Shown here: in pieces, positions 27,607 to 40,601 of the stretch
Numbering within the stretch: position 1 is the stretch's first letter
Layout of the letters: each line of letters starts with the position of its first letter
Assembly: GCF_900104265.1 (NCBI RefSeq)
Contig: NZ_FNJJ01000002.1
Location: 111,370-175,369, forward strand
Direction: 5' to 3'
Source of the DNA: Ectopseudomonas guguanensis
GTDB taxonomy: Bacteria; Pseudomonadota; Gammaproteobacteria; Pseudomonadales; Pseudomonadaceae
Length of the DNA stretch: 64,000 nucleotides
Notes under the pieces: generated by a model
Told to the model about the DNA's origin: nothing
Seen by the model: only the letters and a program-made list of their open reading frames with translations
Databases searched by the model: none
Position numbers and translations under genes: made by a program

Positions 27607-28689
27607 TTACCTCAGTTTCAGGGTGGCCAGGCCGATCAGCACGAGAATCACGGTGATGATCCAGAAGCGGACGATCACGCGTGGTTCGGGCCAGCCCTTG
27701 AGTTCGAAATGGTGGTGGATCGGCGCCATGCGGAACACACGCTTGCCGGTCAGCTTGAAGCTGGCGACCTGGATGATCACCGACAGGGTTTCCATCACGA
27801 ACACGCCGCCCATGATGAACAGCACGATTTCCTGGCGAACGATCACGGCGATGGTGCCCAGCGCGGCGCCGAGCGCCAGCGCGCCGACGTCGCCCATGAA
27901 CACCTGCGCCGGGTAGGTGTTGAACCACAGAAAGCCCAGGCCGGCGCCGACCAGCGCGGCGCAGAACACGATCAGCTCGCCCGAGCCCGGCACGTAGGGG
28001 ATCAGCAGGTACTCGGCGAAATTCACGTTGCCCGACAGATAGCAGAAGATGCCCAGGGCGCCGCCGACCATCACGGTGGGCAGAATGGCCAGGCCGTCGA
28101 GACCGTCGGTCAGGTTCACCGCATTGCTGGTGCCGACGATGACGAAGTAGGTCAGCACCACGAAGCCGACGCCCAGGGGAATGGCGACATCCTTGAGCAG
28201 CGGCAGGATCAGGGTGGTTTCCACCGGGCTCTGCGCGGTCATATAAAGGAAGGCCGCTGCAGCCAGGCCGAACACCGACTGCCAGAAATACTTCCAGCGG
28301 CTCGGCAGGCCACGCGAGTTCTTCTCGATCACCTTGCGGTAGTCATCGACCCAGCCGATGGCGCCGAACGCCAGGGTCACGGCCAGCACCACCCACACGT
28401 AACGGTTGGACAGGTCGGCCCAGAGCAGGGTGCTGACGGCGATGGCGGTGAGGATCAGCGCGCCGCCCATGGTCGGCGTGCCCTTCTTCGACAAATGCGA
28501 CTGCGGGCCATCGTTGCGCACCGCCTGGCCGATCTGACGCACCTGCAGGGTGCGGATCATCCAGGGGCCCAGCCACAGCGACAGCCCCAGAGCGGTGAGC
28601 ACGCCGAGGATGCCGCGCAGAGTCAGGTACTGAAAGACCGCGAAGCCCTTGTGAAACTGTTGCAGGTACTCCGCCAGCAGCAGCAGCAT
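27607..28689 (-). CDS. mraY: Phospho-N-acetylmuramoyl-pentapeptide transferase
   Basis: 360-aa polytopic enzyme that attaches phospho-MurNAc-pentapeptide to undecaprenyl phosphate, forming lipid I. About ten TM segments; [12 protein letters not shown], the catalytic Asp region [45 protein letters not shown], and the HHHFELKGW loop. Directly abuts murF. Confidence 0.97.
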   Translation of the reverse strand: MLLLLAEYLQQFHKGFAVFQYLTLRGILGVLTALGLSLWLGPWMIRTLQVRQIGQAVRNDGPQSHLSKKGTPTMGGALILTAIAVSTLLWADLSNRYVWVVLAVTLAFGAIGWVDDYRKVIEKNSRGLPSRWKYFWQSVFGLAAAAFLYMTAQSPVETTLILPLLKDVAIPLGVGFVVLTYFVIVGTSNAVNLTDGLDGLAILPTVMVGGALGIFCYLSGNVNFAEYLLIPYVPGSGELIVFCAALVGAGLGFLWFNTYPAQVFMGDVGALALGAALGTIAVIVRQEIVLFIMGGVFVMETLSVIIQVASFKLTGKRVFRMAPIHHHFELKGWPEPRVIVRFWIITVILVLIGLATLKLR

Positions 28690-30060
28690 TTAGTGATTCT
28701 CCCCAGATACGTCACACAGCGCCGCCACGACCTTGTCCATGGCTGCGCTGCGTGATCCCTTGATTAGTAGTGTGCTGCCGGCCTGTTCGGCGCGAAGCGC
28801 TTCGATCAGCTCGGCCTGATCGACGAAGTGACGGCCTTTTGAGCCGAACTCCTCGACCGCAAAATGCATCAGCGGGCCGACCGCATACAGCGCGTCGACC
28901 TTGCCGGCGGCATGGCGACCGACATCGCGATGACCCTGTTCGGCCCACTCGCCCAGCTCGCCCATGTCTCCCAGCACCAGAACGGTGCGACCGGAGAAGC
29001 CGGCGAGTATATCCACCGCCGCACACATAGACACGGGGTTGGCGTTGTAACTGTCATCGATCACCCGCACGCCGTTCGGCGCCAGCTGCGCTACGGCGCG
29101 GCCCTTGACCGGCTGCAGGCTTTCCAGCCCCTGGGCCATGGCGACCAACGGCATGCCCAGGGCATGGGCTGCGGCGCAGGCAGCCAGGGCATTGGCCACG
29201 TTGTGCTCGCCCAGCAGGTTGAGCTGAATGCGTACGCTGCCCGCAGGGCTGCGCAGGGTGAAGCCCTGGCAGCCGCGCTCGTCACGGGCCAGGTCGCTGC
29301 CGTGGAAGTCGGCGCGGGTATCGCGCAGGGCGAAGCTCACCAGCTGACGGCCTGCGGCACGGCGCTGCCAGGTCATGAAGGCCTTGTCATCCAGATTGAG
29401 CACGGCCACACCATCGGTCGGCAGGCCTTCGAGAATTTCACCCTTGGCCTGGACGATCTTTTCCGGGCCGCCGAACTCGCCGACGTGGGCATTGCCGGCA
29501 TTGGTGATGATCGCCACCTGCGGCCGGGTCAGATTGACTGTGTAGGCGATCTCGCCGACATGGTTGGCGCCCAGCTCGATCACTCCGGCGCGGTGTTCCG
29601 GCGCCAGCTCCAGCAGCGTCAGCGGCGCGCCCAGATCGTTGTTGAGGTTGCCCCGGGTGGCCAGCACCGCACCGCTGAGGCCGGCGCGGAGAATGGCGGC
29701 GAGCATTTCCTTGACGCTGGTCTTGCCACTGGAGCCGGTCACCGCAGCCAGCGGGCCGGTGAAGGCCTGACGATTCAAAGCGCCCAGCTGACCCAGGGCC
29801 AGGCGGGTATCGGCCACCAGCAGCTGCGGCAGCGTCGCATTCGACACTTCACGCTCGACCAGCGCGGCAACCGCGCCCTTGGCAGCGACCTCGGCGAGGT
29901 AGTCATGACCGTCGAAACGCGGCCCGGCCAGCGCCACGAACAGTTGGCCGGACGTGATGGTGCGACTGTCGGTGCCCACGGCGGAAAAGGCGACATCGTC
30001 GCCGATCACACGCGCATTGAGCTGGGCAGCGACTTCACTGAGCAGCCAGGGCTTAAGCAT
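28690..30060 (-). CDS. murF: UDP-MurNAc-tripeptide--D-Ala-D-Ala ligase
   Basis: 456-aa Mur ligase attaching D-Ala-D-Ala to complete the pentapeptide. GTDSRTITSGQLFVALAGPRFDGHDYLAEVAAKGAVAALVE in the substrate domain, ATP loop VTGSSGKTSVKEMLAAIL, IELGANHVGEIAYTV, and IDDSYNANPVSMCAAVDILA. Its 5' end overlaps murE by 8 nt. Confidence 0.97.
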   Translation of the reverse strand: MLKPWLLSEVAAQLNARVIGDDVAFSAVGTDSRTITSGQLFVALAGPRFDGHDYLAEVAAKGAVAALVEREVSNATLPQLLVADTRLALGQLGALNRQAFTGPLAAVTGSSGKTSVKEMLAAILRAGLSGAVLATRGNLNNDLGAPLTLLELAPEHRAGVIELGANHVGEIAYTVNLTRPQVAIITNAGNAHVGEFGGPEKIVQAKGEILEGLPTDGVAVLNLDDKAFMTWQRRAAGRQLVSFALRDTRADFHGSDLARDERGCQGFTLRSPAGSVRIQLNLLGEHNVANALAACAAAHALGMPLVAMAQGLESLQPVKGRAVAQLAPNGVRVIDDSYNANPVSMCAAVDILAGFSGRTVLVLGDMGELGEWAEQGHRDVGRHAAGKVDALYAVGPLMHFAVEEFGSKGRHFVDQAELIEALRAEQAGSTLLIKGSRSAAMDKVVAALCDVSGENH

Positions 30061-31515
30061 GAGCAGCCTCCCAGGCCGACAGGGCCTTGCTCGCTTCGAT
30101 CAGGTCGGAGAACGGCTGCCGCTCACCCATGATTTCCTGGTAATCCTCATGCCCCTTGCCGGCCAGCACCAGCACATCGGCGGCCTCGGCCTGGGCGATC
30201 AGCCGGGCGATGGCGTCGCCTCGACCGTGAATGAACTGCACCTGCTCAGGCGAAACGAAGCCGGCGCGAATATCGGCAACGATTTGCGCCGGATCCTCAG
30301 TGCGCGGGTTGTCGTCGGTCACCCACACCACATCGGCCAGGCGTTCGGCCACCGCCGCCATCAGCGGGCGCTTGCCGCGATCACGATCACCGCCGCAGCC
30401 GAACAGGCAGAGCAGGCGCCCCTCGACATGCGGGCGCATTGCTTCCAGCACCTTCTCCAGCGCATCGGGGGTGTGCGCGTAGTCCACTACCACCAGCGGC
30501 TTGTCGCCGCCACCGAGGCGCTGCATGCGGCCGGCCGGCCCCTGCAGCTGCGGCAGCACCTTGAGGATTTCGTCCAGGCCATAGTCCATGCCCAGCAGCG
30601 CACCGACGACCGCCAGCAGGTTGCTCAGGTTGAAGCGGCCGAGCAGATTGCTGCGCAGCATGCCTTCGCCACGCGGCGTGACCAGGCGCGCGCGCACGCC
30701 ATGATCGTCGAACTGCGCCTGGCTGCAATAAAGGAAGGCACCGGCATCGCTCAGGCTGTAGCCGATCAGGCGTGAGTCGTGCGCCTGCGCAGCCAGTTCG
30801 CGGCCGAAGGCATCGTCGAGGTTGATCACCCGGCAACGCAGATTCGGCCAGGCGAACAGCTTGGCCTTGGCGGCACCGTAGGCCTCCATGCTGCCGTGGT
30901 AGTCGAGGTGATCGCGCGACAGGTTGGTGAACACCGCGATGTCGAATTCCAGTGCCGCGACGCGCCCCTGATCCAGGCCATGGGACGAGACCTCCATGGC
31001 CACGGCGCGTGCACCGGTCTGCTTGAGCAACGCGAGGGTGGCCTGCACGCCGACCGGATCGGGCGTGGTGTGCTTGCCCTGCTCCAGCGCGCCATGGAAA
31101 CCGGTGCCCAGGGTGCCGACGATGCCGCAGCGCTCGCCGAGCAGGTCCAGCGCCTGCGCGAGCAACTGGCTGACACTGGTCTTGCCATTGGTGCCGGTGA
31201 CGCCGATCAGGTGCAGCGCACGGCTCGGCTCGCCGTAGAAACGCCCGGCGATCGCCGAAAGCTGGCCTGCCAGCTCCTTGACCGGCACCAGAACGGCGCT
31301 GTCGGCGTGCATGGCCGGAGCGCCCTCGGCCTCGAAAGCGACGGCTGCGGCGCCACGGGCGATGGCATCGGCAATGTGAATGCGGCCGTCCTGCTGGGTA
31401 CCCGGCACGGCCAGGAACAGATCCCCCGGACGCACCTTGCGGCTATCCAGGGTCAGTTCGCGAATCAGCACGCTGCTTTCGGCAACAGGCAGCAATTGGT
31501 TGAGCGGCATGGGCA

Positions 31516-31516
<1 letters not shown>
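30053..31516 (-). CDS. murE: UDP-MurNAc-L-Ala-D-Glu--meso-DAP ligase
   Basis: 487-aa Mur ligase adding the third stem-peptide residue. LTLDSRKVRPGDLFLAVPG, ATP loop VTGTNGKTSVSQLLA, and MEVSSHGLDQGRV. The selectivity loop DDNPRTEDP carries the DNPR signature of meso-diaminopimelate-adding enzymes, so the wall is DAP-type. Two ATGs (31516 and 31510) are possible; the first overlaps the ftsI stop by one base. Confidence 0.97.
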
Positions 31517-33529
<2,013 letters not shown>

Positions 33530-33533
<4 letters not shown>

Positions 33534-34474
33534 CGCAATTTCTCCGCGATGCGCATCACCGCGCTACGCGAGCGCGGATTGGCCTTGAGCTCGGCCTCAC
33601 CGGCGTAGACCGGCTTGCCGATCAGTTTCAGACGCGGCTCGAAGGCTTTCGGGATGATCGGCAGGTCGCGTGGCAGCTTGTCCGCCTCGCCCTTGGCCTG
33701 ACGCTTCATGAATTGCTTGACGATGCGGTCTTCCAGCGAGTGGAAGCTGATCACCACCAGACGGCCGCCCACCTCCAGCGTTTCCAGCGCCGCCTCGAGG
33801 CCGCGCTCGAGATCACCAAGCTCGTTGTTGATGTAAATGCGGATGCCCTGGAAGGCACGGGTCGCCGGGTTCTTGCCCTTTTCCCAGGCCGGGTTGGCCT
33901 CGGTCAGCACCTTCGCCAGATCGGCGGTGCGGGTGAACGGCTGCTCGGCGCGGCGTTGCACCACGGCACGCGCCATGCGCTTGGCGAAACGCTCCTCGCC
34001 GTAATCCTTCATCACGCGGGCAATTTCATCTTCGTCCGCAGTGGCGATCCAGTCGGCGGCACTGACGCCGGCGCCGGGATTCATGCGCATGTCCAGCGGG
34101 CCGTCATTGAGGAAACTGAAGCCACGCTCGGGATCGTCCAGCTGCGGCGAGGACACGCCGAGATCGAGCAGGATGCCGGAGACCCGGCCGGAAATGCCGC
34201 GGACAACCGCCTCGTCGCCGAGTTCCGCAAAACTGCGCTGCACAACGACAAAGCGGCCGTCTTCGGCCGCCAATGCTTCCCCGGTGGCTATCGCCAGGGG
34301 ATCCTTGTCGAACCCCAGTAGCCGCCCACCCGGCCCGAGCTTTTGCAGGATCAGCCGGCTGTGCCCACCGCGCCCGAAGGTGCCATCCATATAGCAGCCA
34401 TCAGCGCGCACGGCGAGCCCCTCGACGGCCTCGTCGAGCAGCACGGTGATATGGCGCAGGGTGCTATCGGTCAT
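33530..34474 (-). CDS. rsmH: 16S rRNA (cytosine1402-N4)-methyltransferase
   Basis: 314-aa SAM-dependent enzyme (formerly MraW). [16 protein letters not shown]-binding [46 protein letters not shown], and [19 protein letters not shown] at 34474 is chosen; a GTG two codons upstream overlapping the mraZ stop (GTGA) is equally possible, as neither has a clear ribosome binding site. Confidence 0.96.
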
Positions 34475-34476
34475 GG

Positions 34477-34932
34477 TCACAGGATCAGGCTACGCAGTTC
34501 ATCGGAAAGGGCTCCCGGCTGCTTGATCGCGGCCAGGTCGTTTGCAGCTTGGGCGTTCCAGGTTTCTTCGTCCCACAACTGGAACTTGTTCAGGTGGCCG
34601 ACCAGCATCGCGTGCTTGTCGAGCTTGACGTGCTCACGCAGGCGCGGCGGGATCAGGATGCGCGCACTGCCATCCATCTCGAGATCCACCGCATTGCCTA
34701 CCAGCAGGCGCTGCAGGATCCGGTTCTTCTCATCCAGGGAAGCCAGCACGCTGAGCTTTTCCTCGATCCGCTCCCACTCGACCAGGGGATAGATGTTCAG
34801 ACAGGGGTCATTGATGTCGATGGTCACGATGAGCTGGCCTGCGCAACGCGAAACGAGCTCGTCACGATACCGACTCGGCATCGCGAGGCGCCCCTTGGCG
34901 TCGAGACTGATGGCGTTAGCTCCGCGAAACAC
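34477..34932 (-). CDS. mraZ: MraZ transcriptional regulator of the dcw cluster
   Basis: 151-aa AbrB-like DNA-binding protein, usually a ring-shaped oligomer. Two swapped-hairpin repeats: [25 protein letters not shown] and [21 protein letters not shown]. In E. coli it represses its own operon by binding phased repeats just upstream, and matching repeats are visible here (34964-35000). First gene of the cluster. Confidence 0.96.
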   Translation of the reverse strand: MFRGANAISLDAKGRLAMPSRYRDELVSRCAGQLIVTIDINDPCLNIYPLVEWERIEEKLSVLASLDEKNRILQRLLVGNAVDLEMDGSARILIPPRLREHVKLDKHAMLVGHLNKFQLWDEETWNAQAANDLAAIKQPGALSDELRSLIL

Positions 34933-34963
34933 GGCTGCGCTTCCCCTGTAATTAGCTATCCAT

Positions 34964-35000
34964 GCCCATAAAAACCCACTTCATGCCACTTTTCACCACT
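34964..35000 (-). promoter_or_regulatory. Four phased MraZ-type operator repeats
   Basis: On the minus strand the sequence reads GTGGT-N5-GTGGC-N5-GTGGG-N5-ATGGG: four repeats exactly 10 bp apart between the promoter and the mraZ ATG. MraZ of E. coli is known to bind TGGGN repeats separated by 5 nt in the same place. Confidence 0.8.
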
Positions 35001-35007
35001 TGCGCAC

Positions 35008-35037
35008 ACTATAGGAATGCGTACGCCCCACCGTCAA
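35008..35037 (-). promoter_or_regulatory. Pmra promoter of the dcw cluster
   Basis: Minus strand TTGACG (35032-35037) and TATAGT (35008-35013) with an 18-bp spacer. The predicted start lies just before the MraZ repeats, ~70 nt before the mraZ ATG. Confidence 0.75.
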
Positions 35038-35040
35038 GGC

Positions 35041-35236
35041 GCGCCGAAAGGGAAAAATCCTTACAGGACGGAGATTTAGCGAACAAAGACGAGGGAAAAG
35101 GGGATGCCGGAGCCGGCTTTTGAGGGGTAAATTTCAGCCATTCCAGCGAGCTGAAATTCGAACTTAAAGTAATTTGTTAAGAGTAAGAATTTTTCGGTAT
35201 CAGACGAGCGGGGAATAGAAGCGCAGGAAGAAAGGA
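35041..35236. other. Gap between the mra promoter and rnpB
   Basis: 196 bp, less GC-rich than its surroundings. One hairpin, AATTTCAG/CTGAAATT (35130-35158), lies downstream of rnpB and may help define the 3' end of the precursor, although it has no U-run. No gene seen. Confidence 0.5.
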
Positions 35237-35582
35237 GGAGAGTCGATCTGTAAGCCGGGTTCTGTCGAGGACAGCCATTCCTCTACGACGTACATCACTG
35301 CACGCCTTTAGCAACCTACCCGGTTCCAGCGCGGGCCACGCCGATGGAACCCTATTTGGTCTTGCTCCGAGTGGGGTTTACCTAGCCACGGACTGTTGCC
35401 AGCCGTGCGGTGCGCTCTTACCGCACCTTTTCACCCTTACCGGCGCCGAAACGCTTAGGCGGTTATTTTCTGTGGCACTTTCCGTAGGCTCACGCCTCCC
35501 AGGCGTTACCTGGCACTCTGCCCTATGGAGCCCGGACTTTCCTCCCCCCTCTTGCGAAGGCAGCGACTGTCCGATCGACTCT
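35237..35582 (-). ncRNA. rnpB: RNase P RNA (bacterial class A)
   Basis: About 346 nt catalytic RNA that trims tRNA 5' leaders. The 5' AGAGTCGATCGGACAG pairs with the 3' ACAGATCGACTCT (P1). Other hallmarks on the minus strand are GAGGAAAGTCCGGGCTCC, CAGGGTGCCAGGTAA-like P7-P8 sequence, ACAGAAAATAACCGCC, GGTAAGGGTGAAA, GTGGCTAGGTAAACCCCAC, GAGCAAGACCAAATAGG and CAGAACCCGGCTTACAG. These match P. aeruginosa M1-type RNA, and it has the same neighbour mraZ. Ends are estimated from the P1 helix. Confidence 0.95.
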
Positions 35583-35657
35583 CCGCCGCCAAGGGTAACA
35601 AAGCGGCAAGCCGCAAGCCACACGCATCGAGAAAAAGCAGCCTGGTACGCCGCCCTG

Positions 35658-35723
35658 CAGGAGCGAGCTCTGCTCGCGAAGCTGTTGCGCTGCAGGGGTT
35701 CGCGAGCAGAGCTCGCTCCTACG
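35658..35723. repeat. REP doublet (REPIN) after rsmI
   Basis: Inverted pair GGAGCGAGCTCTGCTCGCG / CGCGAGCAGAGCTCGCTCC of the same class as the copies flanking the RAYT 27 kb away, with an unrelated 20-nt middle. Between rnpB and the rsmI stop. Confidence 0.85.
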
Positions 35724-35729
35724 ACAGCC

Positions 35730-36596
35730 TCACCCCTGGCGTGTCAGCGCCACCTGGTAGAGCAGGTTCTTGCGCACCCCGGTGATTTCCGCCGCCAGCG
35801 CCGCCGCGCGCTTGAGCGGCATTTCCGCCAGCAGCAGATCGAGTACGCGCAAGGCTTCGGCGCTGACCGCCTCCTCCCCCTCGGGTGCCTGCCAACCCGC
35901 CACCAGCACCACGCATTCGCCCCGCTGCTGATTGCTGTCAGCCGCCACCCATTCGCACAGTTCGGCCAGCGGCAGGCCCTTGAGGGTCTCGAAGGTCTTG
36001 GTCAGCTCACGCGCCAGCAATGCAGGGCGCTCACCGCCGAACACCTCGCGCATGTCCTGCAGGCACTCGAGAATACGGTGCGGCGCCTCGTAGAAGATCA
36101 GCGTGCGCGGCTCCTCGCGCACCTGCTCCAGACGCGACCGCCGCCCCGCCGCCTTGGCCGGCAGGAAGCCTTCGAAGATGAAGCGATCCGAGGGCAGGCC
36201 GGCGGCCGAAAGCGCGGCGATCAGCGCGCAGGCCCCCGGTACCGGCACCACCGCGAAGCCGGCCGCACGCGCCTGGCGCACCAGGTGATATCCCGGATCG
36301 GAAATCAGCGGCGTACCGGCATCGGAAATCAGCGCCACATCCTCCCCGGCCTGCAAGCGCGCCAGAAAACGGCCACCCTGATCGCGCTCGTTGTGCTCAT
36401 GGCAGGCCGCCAGGGGCGTTTCGATGCCGAAATGCTGCAGCAGGCGCGCCGAATGCCGGGTGTCCTCCGCGGCGATCAGCGCCACCTCGCGCAGAATCCG
36501 CAAGGCCCGCGTACTGATGTCGTCCAGATTGCCGATCGGCGTGGCGACCACGTAAAGGCTGCCTGGCTGGACGCTTGCGACTGCGGGCTGACTCAC
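35730..36596 (-). CDS. rsmI: 16S rRNA (cytidine1402-2'-O)-methyltransferase
   Basis: 288-aa SAM-dependent enzyme that methylates the ribose of C1402, the base also modified by RsmH in this window. [70 protein letters not shown] and IFYEAPHRI are typical. I chose the GTG start because GAGGTG lies 7 nt before it; an ATG 33 nt upstream lacks a site and adds residues unlike the family. Divergent from lpoA. Confidence 0.95.
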   Translation of the reverse strand: MSQPAVASVQPGSLYVVATPIGNLDDISTRALRILREVALIAAEDTRHSARLLQHFGIETPLAACHEHNERDQGGRFLARLQAGEDVALISDAGTPLISDPGYHLVRQARAAGFAVVPVPGACALIAALSAAGLPSDRFIFEGFLPAKAAGRRSRLEQVREEPRTLIFYEAPHRILECLQDMREVFGGERPALLARELTKTFETLKGLPLAELCEWVAADSNQQRGECVVLVAGWQAPEGEEAVSAEALRVLDLLLAEMPLKRAAALAAEITGVRKNLLYQVALTRQG

Positions 36597-36718
36597 TGGA
36601 AACACCTCGTTAATTGAATGGCTGCTCATTCTAGCCGGTTCCGCCCCTGCGGCATCGCACCGATCTCGGGGCTTGGGTACAATCGCCGCTTGATTTGCTC
36701 AAGTATCAGGATGACCCG

Positions 36719-38527
36719 ATGATCGCTAGCCTGCGCCCTCTTTCCGCTCTTTTCCTGGCCGGCCTGCTTGCTGCCTGCGCCAGCTCGCCCTCCAACAACC
36801 TGGGCCAGCTGCCGCGCACGCCACAAGCCAGCATCGAGCAGATACTCCAGCAAGCCACCGAGAGCAAACCGGAACAGGCCGCCCTGCTACGCCTGTCGGC
36901 GGCCGACCAGAGCTATCGGCAGAATGATGTGGCACGCGCCACGCGCATCCTCGAGCAGGTCGACATCGCCAGCCTGCAGCCCGCGCAACAGATCTTCGCC
37001 AGCACGCTGAAAGCCGAGCTGGCCATGGCCCGCAAGCAACCCAAGAGCGCGCTCAAGGCCCTGCAGCACCCAAGCCTCGAACGTCTGGCCGAGTTGCCGG
37101 TGGAGCAACAGATCCGCACCCAGCTGGTGCGTGCGCGCGCCCTGGAAGCCGATGGCCAGGCCCTGGCAGCCGCCCGCGAGCGCGTGTTCATCGCACCGCT
37201 GCTGAGCGGCCAGGCCGCTCGCGACAACCACGAGAACATCTGGGCACTGGTTTCCAACCTGCCTGCGCAAACCTCCGCCGGCGCCGATAGCGACCTGGCC
37301 GGCTGGCTGGAGCTGGCCCAACTGACCAAGAGCAGCGCCACCCTGGAACAGCAGCAGGCCGCCATCGACCAGTGGGTTGCCCGCAACCCTGAGCATCCGG
37401 CCGCCGAGCAACTGCCCGAGGCCCTGGGCAAACTGCGCGAACTGGCCAGCCAGCCACTGAACCGCGTCGCCCTGCTGCTGCCGCAGGAAGGCCAGCTGGC
37501 CAGCGTCGCCCGCGCCCTGCGCGACGGCTTCCTCGCCGCCCACTACGAAGCCCAGCAGGCCGGCCAGAATCCGCCGGACATCAAACTCTATGACAGCTCG
37601 CGCATCGGCTCACTCGATGCCTTCTACCAGCAGGCCCAGGCCGACGGCGTGCAGCTGGTGGTCGGCCCGCTGGAAAAACCCCTGGTCAAGCAGCTCAGCG
37701 AGCGCCAGCAACTGCCCATCACCACCCTCGCCCTGAACTACAGCGACGCAGGCCAGGAAGGCCCGGCGCAGCTGTTCCAGTTCGGCCTGGCCGCCGAGGA
37801 CGAAGCCCGCGAAGTGGCTCGCCGCGCCTGGAACGACGGCATGCGCCGCGCCGTGGCGCTGGTACCGCGTGGCGACTGGGGTGACCGCGTACTCGATGCC
37901 TTCCGCCAGAGCTGGCAGGCCCAGGGCGGCATCCTGATCGGCGCCGAGCACGTCGACCAGCCGGTGGAGCTGGCCAGGCAGATCGCCGACCTGTTCCAGC
38001 TGCGCGAGAGCGAAGCCCGCGCCCGCCGCCTGCAGAACACCCTCGGCACCAGCCTGGATGCACAGCCGGCGCGACGCCAGGACGTCGACTTCATCTTCCT
38101 CGCCGCCACCCCGCAGCAGGCGCAGCAGATCAAGCCGACCCTGGCCTTCCAGTACGCCGGCGACGTACCGGTGTATGCCACCTCGCACCTGTTCACAGGC
38201 GCCCACAGTCAGGCTCAGTATCAGGACCTGGAAGGCATCCGCTTCTGCGAGACCCCCTGGCTGCTGGATGCCCACGCCCCTCTACGCCAGCAGGTCAGCA
38301 ACCAGTGGCCGCAGGCCGGCGGCAGCCTGGGCCGCCTGTACGCCATGGGCGTCGACGCCTATCGCCTGGCGCCACGCCTGGGCCAGCTCAAGGCGCTGCC
38401 TGATTCGCGCATCGATGGCCTGTCCGGCAGCCTCAGCCTCAATGCCACGCAGCGCATCGAGCGCCAGCTGCCCTGGGCCGAATTCCGCGGCGGCCAGGTC
38501 CAGCGGCTTCCCGACAGCCTCAATTGA
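36719..38527 (+). CDS. lpoA: Penicillin-binding protein activator LpoA (lipoprotein)
   Basis: 602-aa outer-membrane lipoprotein of the LppC/LpoA family, which activates class A PBPs from the outer membrane. Signal peptide with lipobox LLAAC (Cys20), an N-terminal TPR-like helical domain (~25-245), and a C-terminal periplasmic-binding-protein fold (RVALLLPQEGQLASVARALRDGFLAAHYEAQQAG, VVGPLEKPLVKQL). The start is the ATG giving a proper signal peptide, eight codons inside the longest frame. First gene of an envelope operon with yraN, diaA/gmhA and the BON lipoprotein. Confidence 0.93.
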   Translation: MIASLRPLSALFLAGLLAACASSPSNNLGQLPRTPQASIEQILQQATESKPEQAALLRLSAADQSYRQNDVARATRILEQVDIASLQPAQQIFASTLKAELAMARKQPKSALKALQHPSLERLAELPVEQQIRTQLVRARALEADGQALAAARERVFIAPLLSGQAARDNHENIWALVSNLPAQTSAGADSDLAGWLELAQLTKSSATLEQQQAAIDQWVARNPEHPAAEQLPEALGKLRELASQPLNRVALLLPQEGQLASVARALRDGFLAAHYEAQQAGQNPPDIKLYDSSRIGSLDAFYQQAQADGVQLVVGPLEKPLVKQLSERQQLPITTLALNYSDAGQEGPAQLFQFGLAAEDEAREVARRAWNDGMRRAVALVPRGDWGDRVLDAFRQSWQAQGGILIGAEHVDQPVELARQIADLFQLRESEARARRLQNTLGTSLDAQPARRQDVDFIFLAATPQQAQQIKPTLAFQYAGDVPVYATSHLFTGAHSQAQYQDLEGIRFCETPWLLDAHAPLRQQVSNQWPQAGGSLGRLYAMGVDAYRLAPRLGQLKALPDSRIDGLSGSLSLNATQRIERQLPWAEFRGGQVQRLPDSLN

Positions 38528-38883
38528 GCGCACACAACGAGCTGGGTCGGGCCGCCGAACAGGCGGCCCGGCAGCATCTGGAACGTAACGGCCTGCGCCT
38601 GATCGAACAGAACTGGAGCTGTCGGCGTGGCGAGCTCGATCTGGTCATGCTCGACGGCGATACAGTAGTATTCGTCGAAGTCCGCGCCCGCCGCCACAGC
38701 GCCTGGGGCGGCGCCCTGGAGAGCATCGATGCGCGCAAGCGTGGCAAGCTGGTGATCGCCGCAGAACTCTTCCTCCAGCAACACTCACGCTGGGCCCGCT
38801 ACCCCTGCCGCTTCGACGTGGTCGCCATCAGCACTGACGGCGCCACTCGCCTCGACTGGATCAAGAACGCCTTCGATGCCTGA
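38524..38883 (+). CDS. yraN: YraN family (UPF0102) endonuclease-like protein
   Basis: 119 aa, starts at a TTG overlapping the lpoA stop (TTGA). Contains the family's nuclease-like core: GRAAEQAARQHLERNGLRLIEQNWSCRRGELDLVMLDGDTVVFVEVRARR, with E-LDLV and the E-V-(K/R) pattern of the restriction-endonuclease fold, and CRFDVVAI near the end. Biochemical role unknown; conserved next to lpoA and diaA in many proteobacteria. Confidence 0.9.
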   Translation: MSAHNELGRAAEQAARQHLERNGLRLIEQNWSCRRGELDLVMLDGDTVVFVEVRARRHSAWGGALESIDARKRGKLVIAAELFLQQHSRWARYPCRFDVVAISTDGATRLDWIKNAFDA

Positions 38884-38905
38884 CGGCCGTACATTCAAGG
38901 TTTAA

Positions 38906-40032
<1,127 letters not shown>

Positions 40033-40096
40033 CAGAACCGCCAGCCTCAAGCTCCAAGCCGCAAGCAGGAGCCAAGGCTGCGGGCCATCATGAAAA

Positions 40097-40122
40097 ACGG
40101 GCGCCAATGGCGCCCGTTTTTT
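40097..40122 (+). terminator. Terminator of the lpoA-yraN-BON operon
   Basis: Perfect 9-bp stem ACGGGCGCC/GGCGCCCGT with a 3-nt loop followed by six Ts. Confidence 0.9.
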
Positions 40123-40174
40123 GTGCTCTCGCTCTCGCTATCGCTCTTGCCTGAAGCCTGCAGCCTGTAGCCTC

Positions 40175-40588
40175 TTACTTGACCACCTTCAGACTCGGCC
40201 GACCGCTGGGTCGCGGCGGCTCGCCGCCGGACGGACCGTCGTCATCCGGCCCCGGCTCCTCCGGGCCGCCGGCCATTGGCGGCTCCATGTCGAACACCAT
40301 GCCCTGGCCATTTTCCCGTGCGTAGATCGCCAGGATCGCCGCGGCCGGGATATACAGGCTGTGCGCCACACCACCGAAACGCCCTTCGAAGCTGACCGCC
40401 TGGTTGTCCATGTGCAGATGACGCACCGCACTGGGTGAGGCATTGAGCACGATCTGGCCATCGCTGGCGAAACCGGATGGCACCTGCACCCCCGGGTACT
40501 CGGCATTGACCAGCAGGTGCGGCGTGCAGTCGTTATCGACGATCCATTCGTACAGGGCGCGAACCAGATAGGGACGACTGGAATTCAT
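40175..40588 (-). CDS. sspB: ClpXP adaptor SspB
   Basis: 137 aa. Folded N-terminal domain (SRPYLVRALYEWIVDNDCTPHLLVNAEYPGVQVP, GQIVLNASPSAVRHLHMDNQAVSFEGRFGGVAHSLYIPAAAILAIYARENGQGMVF) that binds ssrA-tagged proteins, then a Pro/Gly/Asp-rich tail and a basic C-terminal ClpX-binding tip (RPSLKVVK). AAGGAGG precedes the ATG. 13 nt after sspA. Confidence 0.95.
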   Translation of the reverse strand: MNSSRPYLVRALYEWIVDNDCTPHLLVNAEYPGVQVPSGFASDGQIVLNASPSAVRHLHMDNQAVSFEGRFGGVAHSLYIPAAAILAIYARENGQGMVFDMEPPMAGGPEEPGPDDDGPSGGEPPRPSGRPSLKVVK

Positions 40589-40601
40589 GGTTTCCTCCTT
40601 C

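Noticed and set aside
26677-28755. 692-codon plus-strand frame opposite murD-mraY
   Set aside because: Shadow frame of the dcw genes, rich in Gln/His/Ala as expected for antisense of high-GC coding sequence.
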